Part shown: positions 1 to 9,076 of the stretch, one piece after another
How the letters are laid out: each line of letters opens with the position of its first letter
How positions within the stretch are numbered: position 1 is the stretch's first letter
Assembly (NCBI GenBank): GCA_003605065.1
Contig: QZJM01000004.1
Location: 1-64,000 of the forward strand
DNA from: Dethiobacter sp.
GTDB lineage: Bacteria; Bacillota; Dethiobacteria; DTU022; UBA8154
Direction: 5' to 3'
DNA length: 64,000 nucleotides
Translations under genes and position numbers: made by a program
Notes under the pieces: model-generated
Databases searched by the model: none
What the model saw: only the letters and a program-made list of their open reading frames with translations
What the model was told of the DNA's origin: nothing

Positions 1-257
1 CTAGCGCAATTCTAACATATTAACCAGCTCCTGTCAAATAAAATGAAATATGTCATAAAGATGCATAAATCGGGAATTTAAAAGCTTTTTTGTATCGTCC
101 GAAGCTGTTAATGATTATTATAATTATGATAGAGTTAAGCCTTAATGCGTTAAATTATATTTGCGTGAACGCTTAGTCAGTTGGACAGATGGTTTTATTT
201 TAATTTGGTAGTGATAAGGGTAGCAACTTACATTTTGTTCAAAGGAGTGTAGTTAAC

Positions 258-2192
258 TTGAGAAATTCACAAGAACAACACAACATTATAGAAGTTTTAG
301 ATAATATAACAGATAAAATTAGTTTGTATGCGTGTTATATAGCACTTTTTTTAATGGGAGTTATTTGCTTATTTATTTTTAGCATGGGTTTTTTACGGTA
401 TATCTTAGGGATAAACATTCCTGGTATATTTGAACTTACTGTTGATGCGATGGTAATATTTCCTTTTTTATCTGCAGCATATGTTTGGAAAGAAAAAGGG
501 CATATTATAATAACTGTATTTACAACGAAACTTTCTATAGGCGCTAGAAGAGCACTTGATTTTTGGGTCTCAATTTCTTCACTTTTTTTCCCTGCTCTGT
601 TATGCTGGCTGTATATTAAATGGGCATTTATAGCCTTTGAGCATAGCCAAAAAACTGTTTCACCATTACCCTATCCAAAAGCAATTCTACTGAGTATTAT
701 AACATTCGGATTATTTCTTCTATTAATTCAAATTTTCAAAACAGTTATTGCTAATTTTTATTTGTTTAGGGAACATATTCAAAATGTCAAAAAGACAAGT
801 ATTGTTAAAGAAAGGTTTTTGTATTATCCTATATTTTATTTTGGTGCTATAATAATTAGCATTTTAATTTTTCTAAATATAAACAAGGTTTTGGGTGTTA
901 TATTTTTATTTCTTACAGTTATGTTTGCTGGAATGCCAATTTTTTTAGCACTAGGGGTAGCCGGCTCTTATGGAATTTATTATTTTACAGGTTTAAAAGG
1001 ATTATCTCAAATTCCCTTAGCTACCTATGGGGCATTACAAAGTTTTCCTTTGGCAGCAATGCCGCTGTTTATCATTGGTGGATTAATAATGGAAGAAAGT
1101 GGGATAGTTCAAGATCTTTTTAATTTTTTGGAAGTTATTTTTAGAAAGTTTTTAGCTGGCTTACCTATTGCTACAATATTAGTTGGTGCAATAATCTGTG
1201 CGACAACGGGTTCTTCACTTGGAGCAACGGCTGTAGTAACTGCTGTTGTTATGCCAATATTACTAAAACGTGGATATAACGCTCAATTTTGCAGTGGTCT
1301 TATTGGTGCCTCAACTGTTGGTTCTTTAATACCGCCTTCGGTTGGAGTTATTGTATACGCCGTTATTTCTAATGACTCAATCGGAGGCTTATTTATGGCC
1401 CTTCTTGGCCCTGCAGCAGTTTTATTTGGTCTTCTTATTTTGTATACGCTTTTTATAAGTTTTTTTAAAAAAGAGTTGCTAATTGATAATACTAATATGG
1501 AAACCTTTGAGCGTCGTACTTCATTAGAAAAAGTAAATCTCTTCTCATTAGCATTAAAAGCAATTTATGGTATAATAATGCCAGTATTTGTAATCGGTGG
1601 AATTTATTTTGGTATATTTACACCAACGGAAGCCGCAGCTTTTCTTGTTGTGTACGCAATGGCAATAAGTCTATTAGTTAAAAAAAGAAAATTGTTCAAT
1701 TTGGGTAGTTTTATTATTAAAAGTGGAACTTTAAGCACATCACTTTTGCTAATCATGGCTTCCGCTGCTATTTTCGGTGCTGTTGTATCAAGGTTACGTA
1801 TTGCTCCAATGCTAGTTAATTTTTTTATGGAATACGGATTAAACAAATTCGTTTTTATAGTTCTTGTCTTTTTTGTTTTAGTAGTTTTAGGGATGTTTAT
1901 TAACGCTTCAACTATTACAATTATTACCTTGCCAATCTTTCATCCGGTGGCGATGGCTTATGATATAAACCCAATAGTTTTTGCAATGTTTTATTTAATT
2001 TTATTGGAAATGGGGACACTTACTCCACCAGTCGGCTTAAATCTTTTCACTATTTCTAGCATAGGTGACATACCATTAACAACAGTAATAAAAGGACATA
2101 TTCCATTTTTAATAATAATGGTAATAACTATTATATTTGTATTTTTAGTTCCTGAAATAGCAACTTGGCTACCAAGCACTATGATAAGATAA
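258..2192 (+). CDS. TRAP transporter permease, fused DctQ-DctM
   Basis: This is the membrane part of a tripartite ATP-independent periplasmic transporter, importing a carboxylate-like solute with an ion gradient. The 644 residues combine a small DctQ-like unit (about residues 15-170, four hydrophobic segments) with a large DctM unit (about 200-640, many hydrophobic segments). DctM-type stretches such as GMPIFLALG and TTGSSLGATAVV are visible. The start is TTG at 258, about 11 nt after an AAAGGAG site. No periplasmic binding protein (DctP) gene is in the window, so it may lie just upstream or elsewhere. The gene is much more AT-rich than the genes after 4.1 kb. Family assignment is firm; the substrate is unknown. 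Confidence 0.9.
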   Translation: MRNSQEQHNIIEVLDNITDKISLYACYIALFLMGVICLFIFSMGFLRYILGINIPGIFELTVDAMVIFPFLSAAYVWKEKGHIIITVFTTKLSIGARRALDFWVSISSLFFPALLCWLYIKWAFIAFEHSQKTVSPLPYPKAILLSIITFGLFLLLIQIFKTVIANFYLFREHIQNVKKTSIVKERFLYYPIFYFGAIIISILIFLNINKVLGVIFLFLTVMFAGMPIFLALGVAGSYGIYYFTGLKGLSQIPLATYGALQSFPLAAMPLFIIGGLIMEESGIVQDLFNFLEVIFRKFLAGLPIATILVGAIICATTGSSLGATAVVTAVVMPILLKRGYNAQFCSGLIGASTVGSLIPPSVGVIVYAVISNDSIGGLFMALLGPAAVLFGLLILYTLFISFFKKELLIDNTNMETFERRTSLEKVNLFSLALKAIYGIIMPVFVIGGIYFGIFTPTEAAAFLVVYAMAISLLVKKRKLFNLGSFIIKSGTLSTSLLLIMASAAIFGAVVSRLRIAPMLVNFFMEYGLNKFVFIVLVFFVLVVLGMFINASTITIITLPIFHPVAMAYDINPIVFAMFYLILLEMGTLTPPVGLNLFTISSIGDIPLTTVIKGHIPFLIIMVITIIFVFLVPEIATWLPSTMIR

Positions 2193-2413
2193 ATAAAAAC
2201 ATTGATGATGCTGATAAATTGAATAGGAATAAGTACTATTACTGACCGGGGTCCAGGAAGAAGAAAAACATGATGTCAAGTACCTCTTTACGTAAAGTCG
2301 AGCATGCTAGGAACCTGCTGCACTAAATATTGTCTCGGCAGGCAGTATTTTATCACTACCTCCTTTGGATATAAGATTTCTTTAAAAATATATATCCCAA
2401 AAGGTCATAAAAT

Positions 2414-3595
2414 ATGGAAAAATTATCGGGTGTAACTGAACAATTAAAACCCCGCTTATTGACTTTAAATTTCGCTTTAATTTGCTTATCAAATCTTACT
2501 TTGTACATGGTTTTCCACAGTCTTAATACCAGTTTACCTATTTATATTAAGCAATTTGGAGGGACAACAAAAATTGCAGGCCTAGCCTTAACCTCTTTAA
2601 CTGTGGCAGCTATAATTTCCAGGCCATTAACAGGTTGGTCTCTGGATAAATATGGACGTAAGCTACTCTTAATCGGTGGCCTTTTACTTTTTTTAATACC
2701 TTCAATTATATATATTTGGATGATTCCCGTACTTTTATTAATTATATTTCGTTTTGTACAGGGATTGGGCTGGGGAATTGGCCATACAGCAGTTAGTACA
2801 GTTGCGCTGGACATTGTACCTAGCGAAAGAATGGGAGAGGGCTTAGGTTTTTTTAGTTTATTCAATAGTGTCTCCATGGCTTTGTCCCCAGCTATAGCTC
2901 TGTGGTTGATTTATCATTATTCTTTTAGAGAGCTCTTTATTGTTTGTTTTTTCTTAATGATAGGTACATTTTTTGTAGTACTTTTAATACGATATCCAAT
3001 AATTGAAAAGCAATTAAATGATTACAAGTTTAAATTTATGGAAAAAGCGGCCCTGCGGCCTGCTCTTATTATTTTCTTAGTGTTATTTGCTAATAGTTCA
3101 GTTACATCCTTTCTCGCTCTTTATGCTATAGACTTGGGGTTAAAAACAGCGGGCTTCTTTTTTACAGCTATGGCTTTGACTACCCTGATTTCTCGGCCTC
3201 TATCAGGTTTAATTGTCGACAGATTAAGACAGAAAGGCTTTGATATCTGTTTTGTGATCGGAGCTATTGCTGTTGTTATTGCCATACTTGTTCTAGTTCT
3301 TTCATCTACATCGTTGCACTTAGTTGTTGCAGGTCTCTTATATGGTCTTTGTTCTGGATTTATCTATTCAATTATGTTGGTTCTTTCCATCCGTAGTGTT
3401 TTTGCAGGGGAAAAAGGTGCAGCAAATGCTACCTACTGGACAGCCCTTGATATGGGAGTGGCATTAGGCTCACTCTTTTGGGGATTTATAGCCGCTGCAT
3501 TTGGTTATAGATTAATGTTCAACCTGACTATTATACCGATATTAATTGCCATTTTCATTTATTTTAAATATAGAATCAGCAACGTTGCACAATGA
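2414..3595 (+). CDS. Major facilitator superfamily transporter
   Basis: A 393-residue integral membrane protein with about twelve hydrophobic segments, the normal size of an MFS carrier. The loop between helices 2 and 3 carries DKYGRK, which fits MFS motif A, and a partial second copy (DRLRQKG) follows the mid-point, as expected for the duplicated fold. It is separated from the TRAP gene by 220 nt holding only a weak hairpin. The ribosome site (AAAAGGT) is weak. Base composition is AT-rich like the TRAP gene, so the two may have arrived together. It could import a substrate for the catabolic operon downstream or export a drug; the sequence does not say which. Confidence 0.85.
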   Translation: MEKLSGVTEQLKPRLLTLNFALICLSNLTLYMVFHSLNTSLPIYIKQFGGTTKIAGLALTSLTVAAIISRPLTGWSLDKYGRKLLLIGGLLLFLIPSIIYIWMIPVLLLIIFRFVQGLGWGIGHTAVSTVALDIVPSERMGEGLGFFSLFNSVSMALSPAIALWLIYHYSFRELFIVCFFLMIGTFFVVLLIRYPIIEKQLNDYKFKFMEKAALRPALIIFLVLFANSSVTSFLALYAIDLGLKTAGFFFTAMALTTLISRPLSGLIVDRLRQKGFDICFVIGAIAVVIAILVLVLSSTSLHLVVAGLLYGLCSGFIYSIMLVLSIRSVFAGEKGAANATYWTALDMGVALGSLFWGFIAAAFGYRLMFNLTIIPILIAIFIYFKYRISNVAQ

Positions 3596-3624
3596 ATAGA
3601 AATTATTCGAAGTCAGTCGCATAA

Positions 3625-3807
3625 AAAAGCTCTTCGATAACGGGAGCTGAGAAAGTAAGTATTGTTGGCACTGTGAAAATCGGAAGCGACAACTTGGTCC
3701 ACCAAAAGGTAGAATACTTCAGGAAGGAACACATGATCGATTTTCTTGAGCGCCTTTTTGAAGAAGAAAAAAACTTCGAAGGGCCAATTTACATTATTCT
3801 TGATTAA
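3625..3807 (+). pseudogene. Remnant of a DDE (IS630-like) transposase
   Basis: One forward frame with no start codon reads through an open stretch ending in GPIYIILD followed by TAA. The preceding residues (FRKEHMIDFLERLF) look like the segment before the second catalytic Asp of IS630/Tc1-type transposases, where GPIYLILDN is typical. Only about 60 residues survive, without the first Asp or the final Glu, so it cannot be active. It sits at the junction between the AT-rich transporter block and the catabolic operon. The family call rests on a short match and is tentative. Confidence 0.45.
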
Positions 3808-3910
3808 ACAATTTATTGTCCTTATTAATGAATCCAGTTTGATGATGAAGATAATTGTCAATCAATGTTTGGCTATTAAAAATTTAACTAATTATTCTTG
3901 TCGTGAAAAA

Positions 3911-3936
3911 AATGTCTATTATTTAGACATTTTTAT
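3911..3936 (+). terminator. Hairpin with flanking A and T runs
   Basis: AATGTCTA and TAGACATT form an 8-bp stem around a 5-nt loop, followed by TTTATT and preceded by an A-run. It could terminate transcription in either direction and would insulate the sigma-54 promoter just downstream from the transporter block. Confidence 0.55.
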
Positions 3937-4016
3937 TCACTTGAATCAAATATTTTTTTTCAAAAAGAGTGCTAATAACTGCCTGTTTCTTATACTTTCG
4001 AGCTTAAAACGCCGTT

Positions 4017-4032
4017 TTGGCACATTATTTGC
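4017..4032 (+). promoter_or_regulatory. Sigma-54 (RpoN) -24/-12 promoter
   Basis: TTGGCAC, five bases, then TTGC matches the sigma-54 consensus. The invariant GG (4019-4020) and GC (4031-4032) are exactly 12 nt apart, and no sigma-A boxes are evident nearby. It lies 73 nt before the acyl-CoA dehydrogenase start. Sigma-54 promoters need an enhancer-binding activator; no such gene is in the window. The sigma factor gene rpoN is at 51.6 kb. Confidence 0.75.
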
Positions 4033-4104
4033 GTGAAAACAAAATGAGTAAAACTATTCATAAACTCGATTAATACTTTTATTAAAGAAGGAGGGCCTTT
4101 TTCA

Positions 4105-5259
4105 GTGGAATTTAAACTTAACAGTGAACAGGAAACTATTCAGAAAATGGCGCGGGAATTTGCGGACAAGGAGATTACCCCCTATTCCAGGGAATTGGAC
4201 GAAAAGGAGGAATTTCCCTGGGAGATACTGAAGAAACTGCACTCCGTAGGCCTTCACGACCTGGCGGTGCCGGAAGAGTACGGCGGTCCCGGGATCGACA
4301 GTCTTTCCTACTCGCTCATCATTGAGCAGATTGCCCGGGGTTGTGCCGGGGTCACGGTAACTTCCAGTGCCAATGGAAACTCTCTTGCTCTTTACCCCCT
4401 GCTTATTGGGGGAACAAAAGAGCAAAAGCAAAGGTTTCTTCCAACAATCTGCAAAGAAGGAAAGCTGGTTACTTTCAGCCTGACCGAGCCCAATGCCGGC
4501 TCTGATGCCGCCGCCATAACAACAACAGCCCGCAAAGACGGTAAACATTACATTATTAATGGTGCAAAGTGTTTCATCACCAATGCCAGTTATTCCCATT
4601 ACCACATGGTGTTTGCCAATGTTATAGACGGCAGTGGATCGAAGAAACCGTCTGTTTTTATGTTGGAGTCAGATATGCCGGGAGTGACCGTGGGAAAAAA
4701 AGAGAAAAAAATGGGACTGCGCTGTTCAGACACTGCCGAGCTGTTCTTTGAAGATGTCAGGGTCCCGGAAGATAATTTAATTGGAAAAGAAGGAGAGGGT
4801 ATCAGGCTGGCGATGAAGACGCTGGATATGGCCCGGCCAAGCGTGGGTGCCATATCTCTGGGAATCGCGCAGGCAGCATTTGAAGCGGCTGTTGCTTATT
4901 CCAAGACCCGCGTTCAGTTTGGCCGCCCCATCTGCAAAAACCAGGGCATACAGTTTATGCTGGCAGATATGGCTACTCAAATAGAAGCGGCCAGACTCCT
5001 CGTTTACCAGGCATCCTGGCTTAAAGATAAGTTTTATAAAGATGGGACCCCCTTTACCAAGAAGGCAGCCTTTGCAAAAGTATTTGCAAGCGATGTGGCC
5101 ATGAAAGTAACAACCGATGCAGTACAAATATTCGGGGGCTATGGATACACCAGGGAGTTCCTGGTAGAAAAATATATGAGAGATGCTAAAATAATGCAGA
5201 TATTTGAAGGCAGCAATCAGATTCAACGAATTGTAATTGCCGCTCAGATACTGGCTTGA
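4105..5259 (+). CDS. Acyl-CoA dehydrogenase
   Basis: An FAD-dependent enzyme that introduces an alpha-beta double bond into an acyl-CoA, passing electrons to ETF. The 384-residue length is typical of short-chain members. Visible family marks are the N-terminal helical domain (EEFPWEILKKL), the FAD loop (TFSLTEPNAGSDA), the arginine-containing SKTRVQFGRPI segment and the C-terminal signature QIFGGYGYTREF. The catalytic base appears to be the Glu in IFEGSNQIQ. The start is GTG at 4105 after an AAGAAGGAGG site. It is the first gene behind the sigma-54 promoter and is followed by molybdenum hydroxylase genes and an acyl-CoA ligase. No ETF genes are in the window. The substrate is not determined. 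Confidence 0.93.
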   Translation: MEFKLNSEQETIQKMAREFADKEITPYSRELDEKEEFPWEILKKLHSVGLHDLAVPEEYGGPGIDSLSYSLIIEQIARGCAGVTVTSSANGNSLALYPLLIGGTKEQKQRFLPTICKEGKLVTFSLTEPNAGSDAAAITTTARKDGKHYIINGAKCFITNASYSHYHMVFANVIDGSGSKKPSVFMLESDMPGVTVGKKEKKMGLRCSDTAELFFEDVRVPEDNLIGKEGEGIRLAMKTLDMARPSVGAISLGIAQAAFEAAVAYSKTRVQFGRPICKNQGIQFMLADMATQIEAARLLVYQASWLKDKFYKDGTPFTKKAAFAKVFASDVAMKVTTDAVQIFGGYGYTREFLVEKYMRDAKIMQIFEGSNQIQRIVIAAQILA

Positions 5260-5328
5260 TAACGGTATTGAGAATTTGAATTGTGTAATTATCATTTTGA
5301 TTGAAGGATACAAAGGAGGTGGCTTAAG

Positions 5329-6210
5329 GTGTATTTGAATAATTTTGAATATTTTGCTCCGGAAACGCCTGGTGAAGCACTGGATTTGGTTGCCCGCATG
5401 GGGAATAAGGCCAAAGTGCTGGCCGGTGGAACAGACTTATTGATTATGATGAAAGAAAAAATGATCCAGCCGGAATATTTGATCGACATAAATAATGTAA
5501 AAGAATTTAAAGGTATTTCCTATGAGCCAGGTAAAGGGGCCGTCATCGGTGCTGCCACAAAAATTTCCGAGGTTGAGCATTCTCCAGTAATTCGGGATAA
5601 GTATTTTGCTCTTCATCAGGCGGCGGGAGAGTTGGGCTCAGCTCAGGTAAGAGCGATGGCCACTATTGGGGGCAACAGCTGCCATGCTTCACCGGCCGCT
5701 GAGACTCCCACACCCCTGGTTGCCTTCGGTGCAAAGATTGTAATCAGCAGCGTTTCGGGGGACAGGGAACTGCCGCTGGAAGAATTCATTTTGGGTAACC
5801 GGAAAAACGCCCTTGCGGAAGGCGAATTACTTACACAATTTATCCTGCCGGAACCTGCTCCAAAATCCGCCAGTCGTTATTGGTACATCGGCCTCAGGGA
5901 CGCCATGGAAATTGATGCGGTGAATATGGCTGTCAACATGGTGCTGGAGAATGATGGCCGGACGGTTAAAGATCTCAGGCTCGTGATGGGATCTGTTTCT
6001 CCAAGGCCCTTGGTATCGGTAGAAGTCCCTGGCATCCTGGTGGGAAAAGAGTTTAACAGTGAATTGGTAGAGAAAGCGGCACAGGCAGCAGCAGGCGAAG
6101 CCAAACCCATTTCTGATATACGGGCCTCGGCTGAATATCGTCGTGAAGTTACAGCAGTGCTAGCCCGCAGACTGCTTCAACAGGCGTTTGACGCCGCGAG
6201 GGAGGTGTAA
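5329..6210 (+). CDS. Molybdenum hydroxylase, FAD-binding subunit
   Basis: The medium subunit of a xanthine dehydrogenase/CO dehydrogenase-family enzyme, carrying FAD that takes electrons from the iron-sulfur subunit. At 293 residues it has the usual FAD-binding sequences: KVLAGGTDLL near residue 35 and ATIGGNSCHASPAAETPTPL near residue 110. It lacks the longer insert that carries an extra 4Fe-4S cluster in 4-hydroxybenzoyl-CoA reductase, so that enzyme is less likely. The start is GTG at 5329 after AAAGGAGGTGG. It is immediately followed by the small and large subunits, the medium-small-large order of coxMSL-like operons. Confidence 0.92.
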   Translation: MYLNNFEYFAPETPGEALDLVARMGNKAKVLAGGTDLLIMMKEKMIQPEYLIDINNVKEFKGISYEPGKGAVIGAATKISEVEHSPVIRDKYFALHQAAGELGSAQVRAMATIGGNSCHASPAAETPTPLVAFGAKIVISSVSGDRELPLEEFILGNRKNALAEGELLTQFILPEPAPKSASRYWYIGLRDAMEIDAVNMAVNMVLENDGRTVKDLRLVMGSVSPRPLVSVEVPGILVGKEFNSELVEKAAQAAAGEAKPISDIRASAEYRREVTAVLARRLLQQAFDAAREV

Positions 6211-6213
6211 TTG

Positions 6214-6699
6214 ATGAAACAACTTATTGAATTAACCATAAATAACCGCGTCTATGAAGTGCCTGTCAGCCCAAAAGATTTGCTTGCTGACGTTATCAGG
6301 GATAAAGTTGGGCTTACCGGAACAAAGAAGGGCTGTGGACAGGGAGACTGTGGCGCCTGTACCGTGTTAATTGATGGTAATCCGGTACTCTCCTGTTTAA
6401 CTTTGGCCATTGCCTGCCAGGGCAGAAAAATTACCACTATTGAGGGTCTCGTAGCTGAAGATGGTCAGCTTCATCCAATTCAACAGGCTTATGTGGATCA
6501 TGGAGCTGTACAGTGCGGTTTTTGCACTCCGGGAATGATCCTTACATCCAAAGCACTGCTGGACAGAAATCCCAAACCCAGTGAGGAAGAAATTAAGCGC
6601 GGTATCTCGGGTAACATTTGCCGCTGCACCGGTTATAAGAAAATCGTTGAAGCAATTTTTGCTGCTGGCGAAACAATTTCCACAGAGGGGGTGAAGTAG
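6214..6699 (+). CDS. Molybdenum hydroxylase, [2Fe-2S] subunit
   Basis: The small electron-transfer subunit (161 residues from ATG 6214; a TTG lies directly before it). The N-terminal ferredoxin-type cluster ligands are in GCGQGDCGACTVLIDG with a further Cys in LSCLTLA. The C-terminal four-helix domain has the second cluster motifs QCGFCTPGM and ISGNICRCTGYKKI. Both clusters are complete. GGGAGGTG precedes the start, and the stop codon abuts the ATG of the large subunit, so the two are co-translated. It passes electrons from the molybdenum centre to the FAD subunit. Confidence 0.95.
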   Translation: MKQLIELTINNRVYEVPVSPKDLLADVIRDKVGLTGTKKGCGQGDCGACTVLIDGNPVLSCLTLAIACQGRKITTIEGLVAEDGQLHPIQQAYVDHGAVQCGFCTPGMILTSKALLDRNPKPSEEEIKRGISGNICRCTGYKKIVEAIFAAGETISTEGVK

Positions 6700-9030
6700 A
6701 TGAATAAAGATTTTACCCAGGTAGGAAGAAGTGTGCCCCGTAAAGACGGCCCTTTAAAGGTCAAAGGTGAAGCTATTTATACCGGTGATATGGTACTGCC
6801 GCGCATGGCGTACGGAAAGATCAAGCGTAGTCCGTACGCCCACGCCATCATTAAAAAGATTGATTACAGCAAGGCTCTGGAGATGCCGGGGGTACTGGCA
6901 GTGGTCACCGGAGATGAAGCTCCAAAAAAATGGGGAATTGTACCTCAGACAGCTAACGAGGTGGCCCTGGCTGTGGGCAAAGTTCGCTTTTACAATGAAG
7001 GGGTGGCCGCTGTTGCCGCCATTGATGAAGAAACTGCCGAGGCTGCCCTTGACTTGATTGAAGTGGAATACGAGCCCCTGCCGGTGTTAACTGACCCGTT
7101 TGAATCCATGAAGCGGGCAAATGAAGTTTGTATACATGAAGATGCTCCGGATAATATACTGCATGCAGGTGATCAGCTGTTCGGAGACCCGGACAAGGCC
7201 TTTGCCGAGTGTACTTACGTATTAGAAAGAGAATTCCATACTTCATACGTAAACCACGCTTTTTTGGAGCCGCATACCTCTCTGGCCAGTTACGATACAC
7301 AAAGCGGTCAACTTCAGTTGTGGTCGAGCACTCAGGTGCCCCACTACCTGCACACCCAGCTCTCCATCGTTTTAGAAATGCCTATGAGCAAGATCCGTGT
7401 TACTGTTCCGGCAGTAGGAGGCGGTTTCGGCGGCAAGGGTGAGGCCAGCCCGGCTGATTTTTGCGCAGCCCTGCTCTCCAGGAAAATTGGCAGGCCGGTC
7501 AGAGTAGCTTTTGAGCGCAGTGAAGTATTTGCAACGAATAAGGGCCGGCACCCTTGCCACATGAAAATGAAAATCGGCCTCGACAAGGATGGTTATATTC
7601 AAGCTGTAGATTTTGACAATACTTTGGATGGTGGCGCTTATGCAGGCTGGGGGATCGTGGTAATGTTTTACACAGCTTCCATGATTCACCTGCCCTACAA
7701 GGTTCCTAACGCCCGCGCCAATGTAAGACGCGTTTATACTAACAAGCCCACCTGCGGTGCCATGCGCGGCCTAGGCGGGGTCCAGCCCAGGTATGCCATG
7801 GAGTGCATGCTGGACGAGATGGCCGAAATGATCGGTATCAGCCCTTACGAACTCAAAATGAAAAACGCTGTAGAATCAGGTTATCGCAGCGTGAGCAATC
7901 TCCACGTTCCGCATACCGAGTACAGGAAATGTCTGCAGACTGCAGCTGAAAGATCCGGTTACCTTGAAAAACACGGTAAGCTGCCTTTCGGCAAAGGCAT
8001 CGGATTGGCAGGCGGTTATTATATTTCCGGCACAGCCTATACCCTTTACCAGTCTTATAAGCCGCATACCACGGTACTGATCCGGGTGGATACGGAAGGA
8101 GGGGCGACCGTTCACTGCGCCGCTGCCGATATCGGCCAGGGGTGCAATACTGTCATGGCCCAGATGGCTGCCGAGGCGTTGGGAATCAGGTATGAAGATG
8201 TGCATGTTGTATCGGGTGATACGGAACTGGGAACTTTTGATTTGGGTAGTTTTGCCAGCCGGTTAACATACGCCTCCGGGGTGGCAATCAAGGATGCAGC
8301 AAAGCAGATAAATGACAAGCTTTTCGAAGTTGCCGCAGGTATGGTGGGCTGTCGGGCCGACCAGTTAGAAGTAAAAGATTGCCGCTTCTATTCCAAGTTT
8401 GAACCGAAAAAAACCATTGAATGGGCAAAAGTAGTTGATGTATATACCAATTCTGTTGGGACACTGACTGGTCTCGGTCACTTCTCTCCTCCACGACTCA
8501 AAGGAATTGATCTCACCCGCGGCAAGAGAGTGCAGGGGGCGAATATCGGTCATTCTCCAACATTTGGCTTTAGCTGTCAAATATGGGAAGTAGATGTTGA
8601 TCTGGAAACCGGTAAAATCCGGGTAGATAAGGTAACCGAAGCCGGGGACTGTGGTCAGGCCGTCAACCCCATGAGTGTGGACGGACAGGTGGAAGGTTCC
8701 ATTCTTTTTGCTATGGGGCAGGCACTTTATGAAGAAATGAAGGTGGCCCCTGATGGAAAGATTATCAACGCATCACTTCATGATTACAAGGTACCTACTG
8801 CCATGGAGCTTCCGGAAATAGATACTACCATAGTAGATAGTTACGATCCCACAGCTCCTTTTGGTGTTAAGGAATCGGGCGAAGGCCCCGTGCAGCCGAC
8901 TATTCCTGCGATAACTAACGCTATCTACGATGCCATCGGGGTGAGGTTTACGGATCTGCCCATTACTCCGGAAAAAGTGCTAAAAGCATTAAAGGAAAAA
9001 CAGGAAAACCAAAAGTCTGAAGGAAGATAA
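6700..9030 (+). CDS. Molybdenum hydroxylase, molybdopterin-binding large subunit
   Basis: The catalytic subunit (776 residues), which hydroxylates or dehydroxylates a carbon centre at a molybdenum cofactor. It shows the cofactor-binding GGGFGGKGE segment near residue 240, a CGAMRGLGG segment where the family has its active-site Arg loop, AAADIGQG near residue 475, and the C-terminal GVKESGEGP containing the catalytic Glu. The AYRCSFR loop of form I CO dehydrogenase is absent, so it is not a typical CO dehydrogenase. No cofactor maturation genes (xdhC/coxI type) are adjacent. Partners are an acyl-CoA dehydrogenase and an acyl-CoA ligase, so the substrate may be an aromatic, heterocyclic or alicyclic acid or its CoA ester. 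That is inference from context. Confidence 0.92.
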   Translation: MNKDFTQVGRSVPRKDGPLKVKGEAIYTGDMVLPRMAYGKIKRSPYAHAIIKKIDYSKALEMPGVLAVVTGDEAPKKWGIVPQTANEVALAVGKVRFYNEGVAAVAAIDEETAEAALDLIEVEYEPLPVLTDPFESMKRANEVCIHEDAPDNILHAGDQLFGDPDKAFAECTYVLEREFHTSYVNHAFLEPHTSLASYDTQSGQLQLWSSTQVPHYLHTQLSIVLEMPMSKIRVTVPAVGGGFGGKGEASPADFCAALLSRKIGRPVRVAFERSEVFATNKGRHPCHMKMKIGLDKDGYIQAVDFDNTLDGGAYAGWGIVVMFYTASMIHLPYKVPNARANVRRVYTNKPTCGAMRGLGGVQPRYAMECMLDEMAEMIGISPYELKMKNAVESGYRSVSNLHVPHTEYRKCLQTAAERSGYLEKHGKLPFGKGIGLAGGYYISGTAYTLYQSYKPHTTVLIRVDTEGGATVHCAAADIGQGCNTVMAQMAAEALGIRYEDVHVVSGDTELGTFDLGSFASRLTYASGVAIKDAAKQINDKLFEVAAGMVGCRADQLEVKDCRFYSKFEPKKTIEWAKVVDVYTNSVGTLTGLGHFSPPRLKGIDLTRGKRVQGANIGHSPTFGFSCQIWEVDVDLETGKIRVDKVTEAGDCGQAVNPMSVDGQVEGSILFAMGQALYEEMKVAPDGKIINASLHDYKVPTAMELPEIDTTIVDSYDPTAPFGVKESGEGPVQPTIPAITNAIYDAIGVRFTDLPITPEKVLKALKEKQENQKSEGR

Positions 9031-9076
9031 CTATTATCATAAGACATCGAACCAACAACAAAGGAGGTTTATGTTT

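Noticed and set aside
3746-4036. 96-codon plus-strand frame before the acyl-CoA dehydrogenase
   Set aside because: Low-complexity Phe/Lys/Leu-rich text over AT-rich DNA, crossing a terminator hairpin and the sigma-54 promoter.
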